From NCBI GenBank assembly GCA_003193925.1, contig PSPG01000007.1:1-64000 (forward strand): 64,000 nt of DNA, written 5' to 3'. Position 1 is the first letter of the stretch; each line of letters opens with the position of its first letter. Source of the DNA: Candidatus Thalassarchaeum betae. GTDB taxonomy: Archaea > Thermoplasmatota > Poseidoniia > Poseidoniales > Thalassarchaeaceae. Shown here one piece after another: positions 1-7,748 of this stretch. The notes beneath the pieces are model-generated. The model had not been told where the DNA came from. It saw nothing but the letters and a program-made list of their open reading frames with translations, and ran no database searches. The translations under genes were made by a program, and so were the position numbers.

Positions 1-15
1 ACTCCGTCGTTCGCT

Positions 16-91
16 AGTCCCTTAGTGTAGTGGTCCATCATACGAGACTCTGGATCTCGTGACCCTGGTTCGAATCCGGGAGGGACTACCA
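16..91 (+). tRNA. tRNA-Gln (anticodon CTG)
   Basis: A complete cloverleaf can be drawn by eye. The 7-bp acceptor stem pairs 16-22 with 81-87. The anticodon stem is CGAGA/TCTCG around the loop CTCTGGA, with anticodon CTG at 50-52. The T-loop region contains GGTTCGAATCC. The discriminator is A88 and the CCA tail (89-91) is encoded. The anticodon reads CAG (Gln) codons. No intron is visible. The promoter lies mostly outside the window. Confidence 0.95.
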
Positions 92-99
92 TTAGCGCG

Positions 100-279
100 T
101 CACAGTGAGCGGTAGAGCAACTGAGAGACCCAGCTCACCATGATGATGACCATGAACCAGCCCAAGGCTGCCTTCGCCCATCCAGTCGGCTCCTTCTTAG
201 GCGGGAACGGGTCAATCCCGGCATCGATGGCCTCCGCTATGATCGCGAGTTCCTCCTCGATGGACTCGGGGGCCTTCAT
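100..279 (-). CDS. small single-pass membrane protein, 59 aa
   Basis: A short reading frame that begins 7 bases after the stop codon of the upstream aldo/keto reductase gene and so is probably co-transcribed with it. The first half is acidic (MKAPESIEEELAIIAEAIDA), followed by a Pro/Lys stretch and one hydrophobic segment (about residues 38-56, rich in Trp, Met, Val and Ile) ending in YRSL. This is the layout of a small bitopic or tail-anchored membrane protein. I recognise no family. Support comes from the tight spacing, ATG start and codon use like the neighbours (GAG, GCC, ATC). It stops 8 bases from tRNA-Gln on the opposite strand. Confidence 0.6.
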   Translation of the reverse strand: MKAPESIEEELAIIAEAIDAGIDPFPPKKEPTGWAKAALGWFMVIIMVSWVSQLLYRSL

Positions 280-286
280 GTCTACC

Positions 287-1135
287 TCACGGCTCCGAAG
301 TCGGGTCCCATCCAGAGATGTACGACTCCTCGAGCGCGGCGAAGGCCTGCTCGGTCCCTGTCAAGTCCACCTCGAGCGCGGCGAGGTTCTCCGAGATCCT
401 TACCGGGTTGCTGGACTTCGGTATGGTGATGGCGCCCGCGTCCAAGCACCACTTGATTGCAGCTTGGGCAGGTGTGCAGCCGAGCGAGGCGGCGATATCC
501 GTGATTCCCGCCTCGGAGATCTTGTGGGCGCGGGCCAGCGGTGAGTAGGCCATGGCCACCGCTCCGACGCCTTCTGTGGCCGCTCGGAGAGCGGGGCGCT
601 GGAGCCACGGGTTGACCTCGATCTGATTAACCGAGGGCATCACGCTGGCGTGGGACAGCATGGCGTCGAGATGGTGTGCGCCGTAGTTGCTCACCCCGAT
701 GGAACGGGTCCAACCATTGGACAGGCACTCCTCCATGCCGCGCCAGACCGGGGCCCTCGCATCGATGTCCCCGGGTGGCGCGTGAATCAAGTACAGGTCC
801 ACGTGGTCCAGACCGAGGTTCGCAAGGCTCTGCTGGCACCTCTGGACGGTCTCCTCGTGACTGTTAGCATGAGGTTGTCGTAACTTTGTTACGACAAAAA
901 TCTCATCTCGGGGAATTCCTGATTCCCTGACGGCCTCGCCGACCTCGTGCTCGTTGCCGTATGCCATCGCGGTGTCGATCAGCCTGTAACCCTGCTCGAG
1001 CGCGTACAGCACGGAGGCCTTGCACTCTCCGGGCTCGCCCATCAGGTAGACGCCGAGCCCGAACATCGGCATCTCAACCTGATGGAGCCTATCCCCGGTC
1101 TCGGTGCTGGTGTTCGCAATAGTGACCGAGCCCAT
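287..1135 (-). CDS. aldo/keto reductase
   Basis: An NAD(P)H-dependent TIM-barrel oxidoreductase of about 282 residues, the usual family length. The catalytic tetrad is visible in order: Asp and Tyr in DTAMAYGNEHEVG, Lys in VVTKLR and His in LIHAP. SIGVSNY and the cofactor-binding IPKSSNP near the C-terminus are also typical. The substrate cannot be told from sequence. I chose the ATG at 1135 (MGSVTIANTS) because an AT-rich box, TTGAATAC on the minus strand at about 1157-1165, sits 22-30 bases upstream, as expected for a leaderless archaeal mRNA. A longer frame exists but adds 42 non-conserved residues. Divergent from the NUDIX-MBL gene; followed by the 59-aa membrane protein. Confidence 0.9.
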   Translation of the reverse strand: MGSVTIANTSTETGDRLHQVEMPMFGLGVYLMGEPGECKASVLYALEQGYRLIDTAMAYGNEHEVGEAVRESGIPRDEIFVVTKLRQPHANSHEETVQRCQQSLANLGLDHVDLYLIHAPPGDIDARAPVWRGMEECLSNGWTRSIGVSNYGAHHLDAMLSHASVMPSVNQIEVNPWLQRPALRAATEGVGAVAMAYSPLARAHKISEAGITDIAASLGCTPAQAAIKWCLDAGAITIPKSSNPVRISENLAALEVDLTGTEQAFAALEESYISGWDPTSEP

Positions 1136-1209
1136 GGCCGGCGAAGGTTCGCTTCCGTATTCAATCGTTATTGTAGCGAGATTGAAGCGATGCACCCCGT
1201 CGAAGGCCC

Positions 1210-2754
1210 GTGGGCGAGTTGCCAGACGGCGTGGAGTTGCCTCGGTCGGAAGAAGGGGCACCTCGCCCGTCGGCTTCGGTGATGCTCAGCAGGGAGCGCT
1301 TGGGCGGCCATGAGATTCTCCTCGGGCACCGTGTGTCCGAGTTGCCGACGTTCCCCGACCTCTGGTCATTCCCGGGGGGCGGAATCAGCAGAGCCGACAG
1401 GCACGCCGCCCCAGCCCACCCCGAGTGGCTTTCGGAACGCGGCGGAGACCGCCTCGCCGCCTTCGCGCTGCTGAGAGAGATGGTCGAGGAGGTCGGCATC
1501 GCCCCTGATGGCAGCGGCGGCTTCATCGAGGTATCCGCGGACGTGAGGAAGCTAGTCTGCAACGATAAGTCAGGATGGCTCGAGGCAATGGAGTCGGGCA
1601 GGCTCTCAGTCGAGGGTTTCCACTGCGAGGTGATCACAGAGCGAATCACGCCTCCTCAGGCCCCGACCCGCTTCCATAACCTGTTCTTCCACGTGCCGAT
1701 AGGCAGCTCCGACGCCCAGCCCAGCTTCCCGCCTGGACGCAGCGAGTTCGACGAGTTCCGCTGGTGGCGGCCCTCAGACCTGCTTTCCTCTTGGGAGGGC
1801 AACGAGCTCCGCCTTCCCCCTCCCATAGTCACCCTCGCGCGCGACCTGGTCGAGGCCATCGGGCGCGAGGGTGATTTGCGGTCGGCTTGCGACTCGCTCG
1901 CAGCAGACCCGCCCTCGGGACGGCACAGGTTCGAGTTCGCGCCCGGGGTCGAGTGCGTCCTGATTCCGACAGCCACCCTGCCGCCTGCGACCCACACCAA
2001 CTGCTACGTGCTCGGGGAGAGGGGCGGTCAGAGAGTCGTCGTCGACGCGGCAGCGAAAACCGATGAGGCGATGGAGGAACTCGCCCTGAAGATCGATGAG
2101 ATTCGCTCCGACGGTAGTTCGATCATCGCCACCATATTCACCCACAGGCACCCTGACCACATCGGCGACTTGAACCGGATCTCAGAGCTCTACACAGCAC
2201 CCATCTGGGCCAGCGAGCAGACCCACGAAGTGATTCCGGAGTGCGATTCCGACAGGGTGCTGAGAGAAGGTGACTCATTCACTCTCGAGGGGGCTAGCGG
2301 CGAGGTGCGCTGGGAGGTGATCGAAAGCCCGGGCCACTGTCCCGGGCAGATCTGCCTGGTCGGTCATGCGGGTATCGTCTGCGGCGACAACTGCTCGGTC
2401 GTCGGAACCATCCTGGTCCCCTCGGGCGAGGGCGACATGGGGGCCTACATCTCCGGGCTCGAGAGGCTGCGGGCGCTGAAGCCGAAGATGCTCTTCCCAG
2501 GCCATGGGCCTCCGGTTGCTAACCCCGAGAAGCTGCTGACCCACTACATCGAGCACCGGAAGGCCCGACAACAGAGGGTTCTGGAGGCGGTCAGGGAAGG
2601 CAACTCGAACCTCGCCGACATAGCCAGTGCGGCCTACTCGGACACCCCTGATGCGCACCCCCTGCTGGCGCAGGACCAAGCGCTCTCTCACCTGAAGGAG
2701 CTGCAGAGGGCCGGTCAGGTCGAACACGATAGCGGAGGCTACTCAGCGCTCTGA
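1210..2754 (+). CDS. NUDIX hydrolase - metallo-beta-lactamase (LACTB2-like) fusion
   Basis: A 514-residue two-domain protein. Residues about 20-210 are a NUDIX domain: FPGGG, then after an insertion the helix REMVEEVG, a stretched NUDIX box (GX5EX7REUXEEXGU). Residues about 235-440 are a metallo-beta-lactamase domain with the zinc motif THRHPDH (H312, H314, D316, H317), the later SPGHCPGQ and CGDN motifs, and FPGHGP. The last 70 residues (EHRKARQQRVLEAV onward) resemble the winged-helix C-terminus of LACTB2-type MBL proteins, which are single-strand endoribonucleases in animals. NUDIX domains usually cleave nucleoside diphosphates linked to another group; the pairing suggests nucleotide or RNA clean-up (inference). 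The GTG start is used because the frame has no earlier ATG and the next one would clip the first NUDIX strand. Confidence 0.85.
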   Translation: MGELPDGVELPRSEEGAPRPSASVMLSRERLGGHEILLGHRVSELPTFPDLWSFPGGGISRADRHAAPAHPEWLSERGGDRLAAFALLREMVEEVGIAPDGSGGFIEVSADVRKLVCNDKSGWLEAMESGRLSVEGFHCEVITERITPPQAPTRFHNLFFHVPIGSSDAQPSFPPGRSEFDEFRWWRPSDLLSSWEGNELRLPPPIVTLARDLVEAIGREGDLRSACDSLAADPPSGRHRFEFAPGVECVLIPTATLPPATHTNCYVLGERGGQRVVVDAAAKTDEAMEELALKIDEIRSDGSSIIATIFTHRHPDHIGDLNRISELYTAPIWASEQTHEVIPECDSDRVLREGDSFTLEGASGEVRWEVIESPGHCPGQICLVGHAGIVCGDNCSVVGTILVPSGEGDMGAYISGLERLRALKPKMLFPGHGPPVANPEKLLTHYIEHRKARQQRVLEAVREGNSNLADIASAAYSDTPDAHPLLAQDQALSHLKELQRAGQVEHDSGGYSAL

Positions 2755-2814
2755 ATCCAGGTCAAGATTGAAAACACTGGTAGCACGTGTCTAGCACTGA
2801 CAGGTGGGCTTCCC

Positions 2815-3963
2815 TTGACTGAGGACGACCGGTGGTGGAAAGATGACGAGGATGCCGGTACCTCCAAGGAAGACGTCGAGAAGATGCTGAATGAGGCCGA
2901 GGCCAAGCGCCTCAAGCGCGAGGAGGAGCTCGCGCAGGCCGAGCACGAGGCCAAGATAGCCGAGCTGGAGAGGGCCGAGGCGGACGCAAGGAGCGGGGTG
3001 CCGGATGAGGAACCAGTCGCAGCTCCGGGTACGGCTCGGGGCGAGGCCCGATCACGTGAAGAAGCGTGGATGAGGGACGGGTTCGATTCGATTGAGGACT
3101 GGATGTTGTACGAGGCCACGAAAGACGGAGAGCTCACACCAGAAGAACAGCAGGATTTCATTGAACGAGCACACGGAGGTTTCCTCGGTATGTGGTGGCT
3201 GTCCCCTGGAGAGGGTCTTTTCGTCATCATTGTAGCTTTAGTTACCCTTGTTGCTGGTGTATCCGGAATAATTTCATATACCAACTTTGAGCCATGGGAA
3301 GAGACCACTGGGACCATCCTTGGAGATGGGGACGAAACCGGGACCGCTTGGTATTGGGATGGACCGTATGAAGTCGAATACTGCGATGATTACGGATGCA
3401 ACTATTGGGAGGAGTGGGAGTGCAGTGCAGACATCAATTACGGATACTCGGTAAACGGAGCCGACTACAACGCTTGGGAGTTAACGGATTGGGAGACCTT
3501 CGACTATCCGTGCATCGACGAGTACGTGAATGTGACTTACCCGATTGGGGCTGAACTCTCAGTATACTACAACCCCGATGGCCCTAGTGAATCTTCCCTG
3601 AGCGAGCCCACGCAATTCGCGGCGGCTCTTTTCTGCCTGCCTATCCTCATAATTATTCTGATCGTCGCCTTGGTCTACTCTCGCTACTCTAACACTCCGA
3701 GCAACTCGATGGGTTACACCGGCAATGGCTTCAGTGGCCAGCAGCAAACTGTGATCATCAACAACTCCGGATGGAGGCGCTGGTCCGGATGGGGGCGCTG
3801 GCGCGGGCATCATCATCCAAGGCATCATCATTCCAGTAGAAGAAGAATCGGTGGCGGTGGGTCGCGCGGTGGCGGCAGGTCCGGCGGTGGCGGTGGGTCG
3901 CGCGGTGGCGGCAGGTCCGGCGGTGGCGGTGGGTCGCGCGGTGGCGGCCGTCGTGGCAGATGA
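2815..3963 (+). CDS. DUF3592-like membrane protein with Gly/Arg-rich C-terminal repeat tail
   Basis: A 382-residue protein starting at TTG, 8 bases after an AGGTGG Shine-Dalgarno at about 2801. Residues 20-60 are a charged Glu/Lys/Ala-rich coiled coil. Residues about 135-157 and 269-289 are membrane segments, with an extracytoplasmic domain between them containing three to four Cys and ending in VYYNPDGPSES, the signature of DUF3592 proteins. The last 38 residues are almost only Gly, Arg and Ser (GGGGSRGGGRS repeated), preceded by a His cluster (HHHPRHHH). The tail is encoded by a 36-base DNA repeat. Gly/Arg tails of this kind bind RNA or drive condensation in other proteins; here a cytoplasmic RNA or protein tether is only a guess. 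Low-complexity decay is an alternative. Confidence 0.75.
   Translation: MTEDDRWWKDDEDAGTSKEDVEKMLNEAEAKRLKREEELAQAEHEAKIAELERAEADARSGVPDEEPVAAPGTARGEARSREEAWMRDGFDSIEDWMLYEATKDGELTPEEQQDFIERAHGGFLGMWWLSPGEGLFVIIVALVTLVAGVSGIISYTNFEPWEETTGTILGDGDETGTAWYWDGPYEVEYCDDYGCNYWEEWECSADINYGYSVNGADYNAWELTDWETFDYPCIDEYVNVTYPIGAELSVYYNPDGPSESSLSEPTQFAAALFCLPILIIILIVALVYSRYSNTPSNSMGYTGNGFSGQQQTVIINNSGWRRWSGWGRWRGHHHPRHHHSSRRRIGGGGSRGGGRSGGGGGSRGGGRSGGGGGSRGGGRRGR
3850..3954 (+). repeat. 36-bp direct repeat, about 2.9 copies, coding
   Basis: A 36-base unit starting GGTGGCGGTGGGTCGCGC is repeated exactly at 3850-3885 and 3886-3921, and partly at 3922-3954. It encodes the 12-residue Gly/Arg/Ser unit of the DUF3592-like protein. 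Exact identity at the DNA level suggests recent expansion by slippage or unequal crossing-over. Confidence 0.9.
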
Positions 3964-4008
3964 TCGCTCGACCGAAGGCTGAAATCCACTTCTCCTTAGG
4001 CTCGTTTA

Positions 4009-4872
4009 ATGGAAGAACTGTGGAGCGGCGCGCCCGAGCTTCCGCTGGCCAGCGCCGAGGAACTCTGGATCGAGGTCGCAAAAGGTGTCTCCGTACGAGT
4101 CCTCAGATGGACTCCGGATGAGTCGTCTGCAGCTTCTTTGAGCCCGGTTGTGGTCGTACCCGGCTGGGGCTCGGTCTTCGAGGGCTGGCGCCCGCTGCTG
4201 ACCGAATGGGCCACGCGCCGTCCGATTGTCTACATCGAGACGCGCGAGAAGAAGAGTGCTCGCATTACTAGGAAGGTGCGGCGAGAGGACTTCGAGATGC
4301 GTCATCACGGTCATGATGTCGCTGCTGTGCTAGCCGAGCTGGAGATAGATTCGGGGGAGGTCGACTGGTTCTCATCCTCTCTGGGCTCAACCCTGCTCAT
4401 CGATGCGTACCAGAGCGGTGTACTGGCTGGTCGCTCGTCGATACTGCTCGCACCGAACCCCGACTTCCCGTTCCCCCTGTGGGCCAGGGTACTGCTCAAC
4501 GTGCCGCTACCGAAGTTCATCCATCCAGCGCTTGTGCGATTCGCGGTCTGGATCGTCGAGAGGAGGACCAAGGAGGAGGGGCAGCGGATACGCTATCGGA
4601 GGACCCTGATGTCCCAAGACCTCGAGAGGCTGCTGCTGAGTTCGAGGGTGAACATCAGGTACAGCCTGCCTCAGGACCTCTCCGGAGCCACTGTGCCGTG
4701 CGCGGTGATGACCGCGACATCCGACACCCTGCACGACATGGACAAGGTCCTCGACATCGTCGAGAGGTTGCCGAACGCCGTCCTGATCGAGGTCCCTAGC
4801 AACCAGTACGCGCACGAGGCTGATGTGTTGGTTGAAATCGAAGAATTTCAGGCCTCGGTGAAGAATTGGTGA
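4009..4872 (+). CDS. alpha/beta hydrolase-fold protein
   Basis: A 287-residue protein with the layout of an alpha/beta hydrolase: an early strand and oxyanion turn (VVVVPGWGSVFEGW), a nucleophile elbow FSSSLGST near residue 123, a candidate acid in TATSDTLHDMD, and a late His in QYAHEADV. The elbow reads S-S-S-L-G instead of the usual G-x-S-x-G, so its first glycine is replaced by serine. There is no signal peptide. The substrate is unknown. The gene starts with ATG 45 bases after the DUF3592-like gene and precedes the NFACT gene on the same strand. Confidence 0.7.
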   Translation: MEELWSGAPELPLASAEELWIEVAKGVSVRVLRWTPDESSAASLSPVVVVPGWGSVFEGWRPLLTEWATRRPIVYIETREKKSARITRKVRREDFEMRHHGHDVAAVLAELEIDSGEVDWFSSSLGSTLLIDAYQSGVLAGRSSILLAPNPDFPFPLWARVLLNVPLPKFIHPALVRFAVWIVERRTKEEGQRIRYRRTLMSQDLERLLLSSRVNIRYSLPQDLSGATVPCAVMTATSDTLHDMDKVLDIVERLPNAVLIEVPSNQYAHEADVLVEIEEFQASVKNW

Positions 4873-4928
4873 GTTTTCGCGAAGCGATTGCCTGATGAAG
4901 GGCAGTTGAGCCGGCCGGGTTGAGCAGT

Positions 4929-7070
4929 ATGCGTGAGCAGTCCTCCTCGTTCGATGTCGCACGCGTCGTGCGTGAGCTTTCCGAGCTTATTGGTGCCCGT
5001 GCACGCAAGGCGTACCAACCGCACTACGAACAAGTGGTCTTGAGGCTGAATCGGAAGGGAAAGCCATCAACTGATTTGGTCATCGTAAGAGGGAGGAGGG
5101 TATACACCTCGAATCGAGACAGGCCGATGCCATCGAAACCGTCCCAGTTCGCCATGGTCCTGCGCAAACACCTCAACAACTCGAGATTTGTCGCTGTCAG
5201 ACAATATGGTTTCGATCGAGTCATCGAACTGACCTTCGAGCACGGAGGCGGGCAACTCAAACTCATCATCGAACTGTTCCGTGATGGAAATGTGCTGCTA
5301 CTCGATGATGAGGGAGTAATCATCCAACCACTGACGCATGCCAAGTACGCTAGTCGAACGCTCAAGAGAGGGGTCCCCTACTCTCCCCCTCCAGAGGCCG
5401 TGGACCCGCGCCAGATGGACCGTGCAGCCCTCGACGAACTGCTTGATGGCAGTGAGCACAATCTGATTCGTACCCTCGCCGCCCGCGCCAACTTCGGGCG
5501 TGTATACGGCAGCACAGTATGCTCCATCGCCGGGCTGGAAGAGAAGATGGATGCCAACTCTCTCGACTCCGAGCAGCGCGATGCGCTGGAGCAGGCCATC
5601 CAATCGATGTTGGATGAGCTCTCCGCAGGCGCCGGCGCGATGATGTGGATGGTCGACTCGGAGGCTATGGCGGCGTGGAACGAGGCCGACAACGAGGCCG
5701 ACAGGGACACCGCTTCAGCCGGGATCTCCGAAATCGCCCCAATCGACCTCTCGTACATGGATGCCGGGATGATGGTCGAGGTCGGCTCGCTCTCGCTGGC
5801 CTACGACGCTGTCTTCGGATCCTATGACGCTGCTGCATTCATCCGCCGTGAGGAGGAGCGTTTGGTCGATTCCGGTGAGGACGAGGGCGAGAGGCAGGCC
5901 AAGCTGGATCGCAGGGCGACACAGCAGAGGGCGGCCATCGACCGGTTCCACGAGCGTGCGGCCATCACGCAGGAGCTGGGCAAGTCCATCCAGGATAACT
6001 GGGAGCATGTCGAATCCATCCTGACTCAATTCAACGCCGCTGTCGAGTCCGAGAACTGGCAGAGCGTCGAAGACAAACTAGTGGATGTGCCGTGGATCGG
6101 CAGCGTCGACCCCGTCAAGGGCACCATCGTCGCCTTCCTCCCCGACGAGGACGGCGAGCCCGGTGCCAGCATCACGCTCGAAGTGGCGCACACCGTGCAC
6201 CAGAACGCACAGCGCTACTTCGAGGAGGCTCGCTCGCAGAAGAGCAAGTCCAAGGGTGCTCAAGCTGCTCTGGCTGGTACCGAAGAGGCTCGCGAGAAGG
6301 CTGAGAAGCGCGCCGCCAAGGACGCTGCCGCGGGAAGGCTGCGCGGTAGGCAGAGAAGCAAGCGCTTCTGGTTCGAGAAGCATCGCTGGGCCATGCTCTC
6401 GGGCGGGCATCTGCTCATAGGCGGAAGGGATGCGAAGGGCAACGACACCGTCGTCCGCAAGCACCTGACATCCAACGACCTGTACTTCCACGCCGACCTG
6501 CACGGCGCTCCCTCGTGCTCGCTCAAGCTCAAGGACGGACTGGCGCACAACCAGAACCCGTCCGAGGCCGTCCCCGAGGGCGTCGCCTCGCTTCAGATAG
6601 TTCAGAACCTCGGAGAGGGGCTGGAGGACGCTCGCGAACTACCAGAATCGATGCACTCAGAGGCTGCGCAAGTAGCGGTATGCTGGTCGAGGGCCTGGGG
6701 CGGCGGAGGGGCGGCGGCCACCGCTTTCCACGTTAGGCGGAGCCAAGTGTCGAAGACCACTGAGACCGGCGAGTCGCTCGCCCGGGGATCGTTCGTGGTA
6801 CGCGGGCAGAGGAACTGGCACCGCGAGCTGTCGCTGGAGCTCGCTATCGGGATGGCGGTCGTGAACGGTGTTCCAATACCCGTCTCAGGCACGCCTGTCA
6901 CGATCTCGGAGAACTTCGAGCGCTGGGCCAAGGTCTTGCCGGGGCGCGAGAAGAAGGAGAGTGTCGCCAATCGGATTTCGAAGGCGACGGGGCTCGCTCA
7001 GGACGACTTGCTATCCTGCCTGCCGCCCGGAAACTGCTCGGTCGAGGATCACGGCCTGATTCAGCCTTGA
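4929..7070 (+). CDS. rqcH: NFACT-family ribosome quality control protein (RqcH/Rqc2/NEMF homologue)
   Basis: About 713 residues, as expected for archaeal NFACT. The N-terminal NFACT-N domain (residues 1 to about 200) has YGFDRVIEL, whose Asp-Arg pair matches the residues that RqcH/Rqc2 need for CAT or alanine tailing. A helical region follows (about 330-470), then the NFACT-R domain RFWFEKHRWAMLSGGHLLIG with YFHADLHGAPS. The family binds 60S/50S-peptidyl-tRNA complexes from stalled ribosomes and directs untemplated tailing. ATG 4929 follows a possible TTG at 4920, so the start is uncertain by three residues. The 3' end overlaps the opposing GNAT gene by 10 bases. Confidence 0.93.
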   Translation: MREQSSSFDVARVVRELSELIGARARKAYQPHYEQVVLRLNRKGKPSTDLVIVRGRRVYTSNRDRPMPSKPSQFAMVLRKHLNNSRFVAVRQYGFDRVIELTFEHGGGQLKLIIELFRDGNVLLLDDEGVIIQPLTHAKYASRTLKRGVPYSPPPEAVDPRQMDRAALDELLDGSEHNLIRTLAARANFGRVYGSTVCSIAGLEEKMDANSLDSEQRDALEQAIQSMLDELSAGAGAMMWMVDSEAMAAWNEADNEADRDTASAGISEIAPIDLSYMDAGMMVEVGSLSLAYDAVFGSYDAAAFIRREEERLVDSGEDEGERQAKLDRRATQQRAAIDRFHERAAITQELGKSIQDNWEHVESILTQFNAAVESENWQSVEDKLVDVPWIGSVDPVKGTIVAFLPDEDGEPGASITLEVAHTVHQNAQRYFEEARSQKSKSKGAQAALAGTEEAREKAEKRAAKDAAAGRLRGRQRSKRFWFEKHRWAMLSGGHLLIGGRDAKGNDTVVRKHLTSNDLYFHADLHGAPSCSLKLKDGLAHNQNPSEAVPEGVASLQIVQNLGEGLEDARELPESMHSEAAQVAVCWSRAWGGGGAAATAFHVRRSQVSKTTETGESLARGSFVVRGQRNWHRELSLELAIGMAVVNGVPIPVSGTPVTISENFERWAKVLPGREKKESVANRISKATGLAQDDLLSCLPPGNCSVEDHGLIQP

Positions 7071-7669
7071 TTGCGCTGGCGCCACTCTGGCGCGGTTATC
7101 GCGTACAGTGCCGCATCGACATAGTGGTCGTACAGCCACTCCCTGTCCTTGGTGATCCCTTCGAGGCGCATGCCCAGACGCTCTGCCACCGCCCTGCTGG
7201 CGGTGTTGTCGGTCGCCGCCTCGAGCACGAAACGATGGAATTCAAGGTCGTCGAAGCAGTGGTCCATCAGCCTAGCGCAGCATCGCGTCACGATACCCTG
7301 TCCCGTGAACTTCTCGGAGAGCCAGAAACCTATCCCGCATGCTCGGTTGCCGCGGTCGATCCAATTCAGCCCCATCCCTCCGATGTAACGGCCAACGAGC
7401 CTGATTCCGTAACTGGCCCCGTCCCCTTTCTCGTACTCCCTCAGAGTCCCTCTCAGGAACGTCATCTCGTTTTCGGGGCTAGTGATGTCATCGAGCCAAG
7501 GCAGCCACTCCCGCAGGTACTCTCTGTTGCCCTCGATCTCGACGAACATCTCCTCTGCGTCATCCGGCATTGCCTGACGCAACTCCAAGCCCTCGTCGAC
7601 CATCAGGACGGGGGCTGGGAGAGATCTGTCGCCAGAAGGCAACCTAGGTCCTCCGCACCTCCCAGACAT
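7061..7669 (-). CDS. GNAT acetyltransferase, RimJ/RimL type
   Basis: About 202 residues. LELRQAMPDDAEEMF at the start, GIGFWLSEKFTGQGIVTRC (strand 4 plus the acetyl-CoA-binding loop) and ATDNTASRAVAERLGM (the conserved Asn and the ERLGF-type helix) identify the ribosomal-protein N-acetyltransferase-like GNAT group. The acceptor may be a protein N-terminus or a small amine. An AT-rich CCTAAATG lies about 22-29 bases before ATG 7669, supporting that start; ATG 7603 directly before the domain is an alternative. Convergent with the NFACT gene and overlapping it by 10 bases. Confidence 0.88.
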   Translation of the reverse strand: MSGRCGGPRLPSGDRSLPAPVLMVDEGLELRQAMPDDAEEMFVEIEGNREYLREWLPWLDDITSPENEMTFLRGTLREYEKGDGASYGIRLVGRYIGGMGLNWIDRGNRACGIGFWLSEKFTGQGIVTRCCARLMDHCFDDLEFHRFVLEAATDNTASRAVAERLGMRLEGITKDREWLYDHYVDAALYAITAPEWRQRNQG

Positions 7670-7748
7670 GGTATTTCGCATCGGTGCGGGCATTTAGGGG
7701 GTTCGCGTTTGGCGACAATGCTTCAAGCGTGGTCCATCAGGGGGGCGC

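Noticed and set aside
3850-3954. CRISPR-like repeat array
   Set aside because: Units are contiguous 36-mers without spacers and are in frame in a coding gene.
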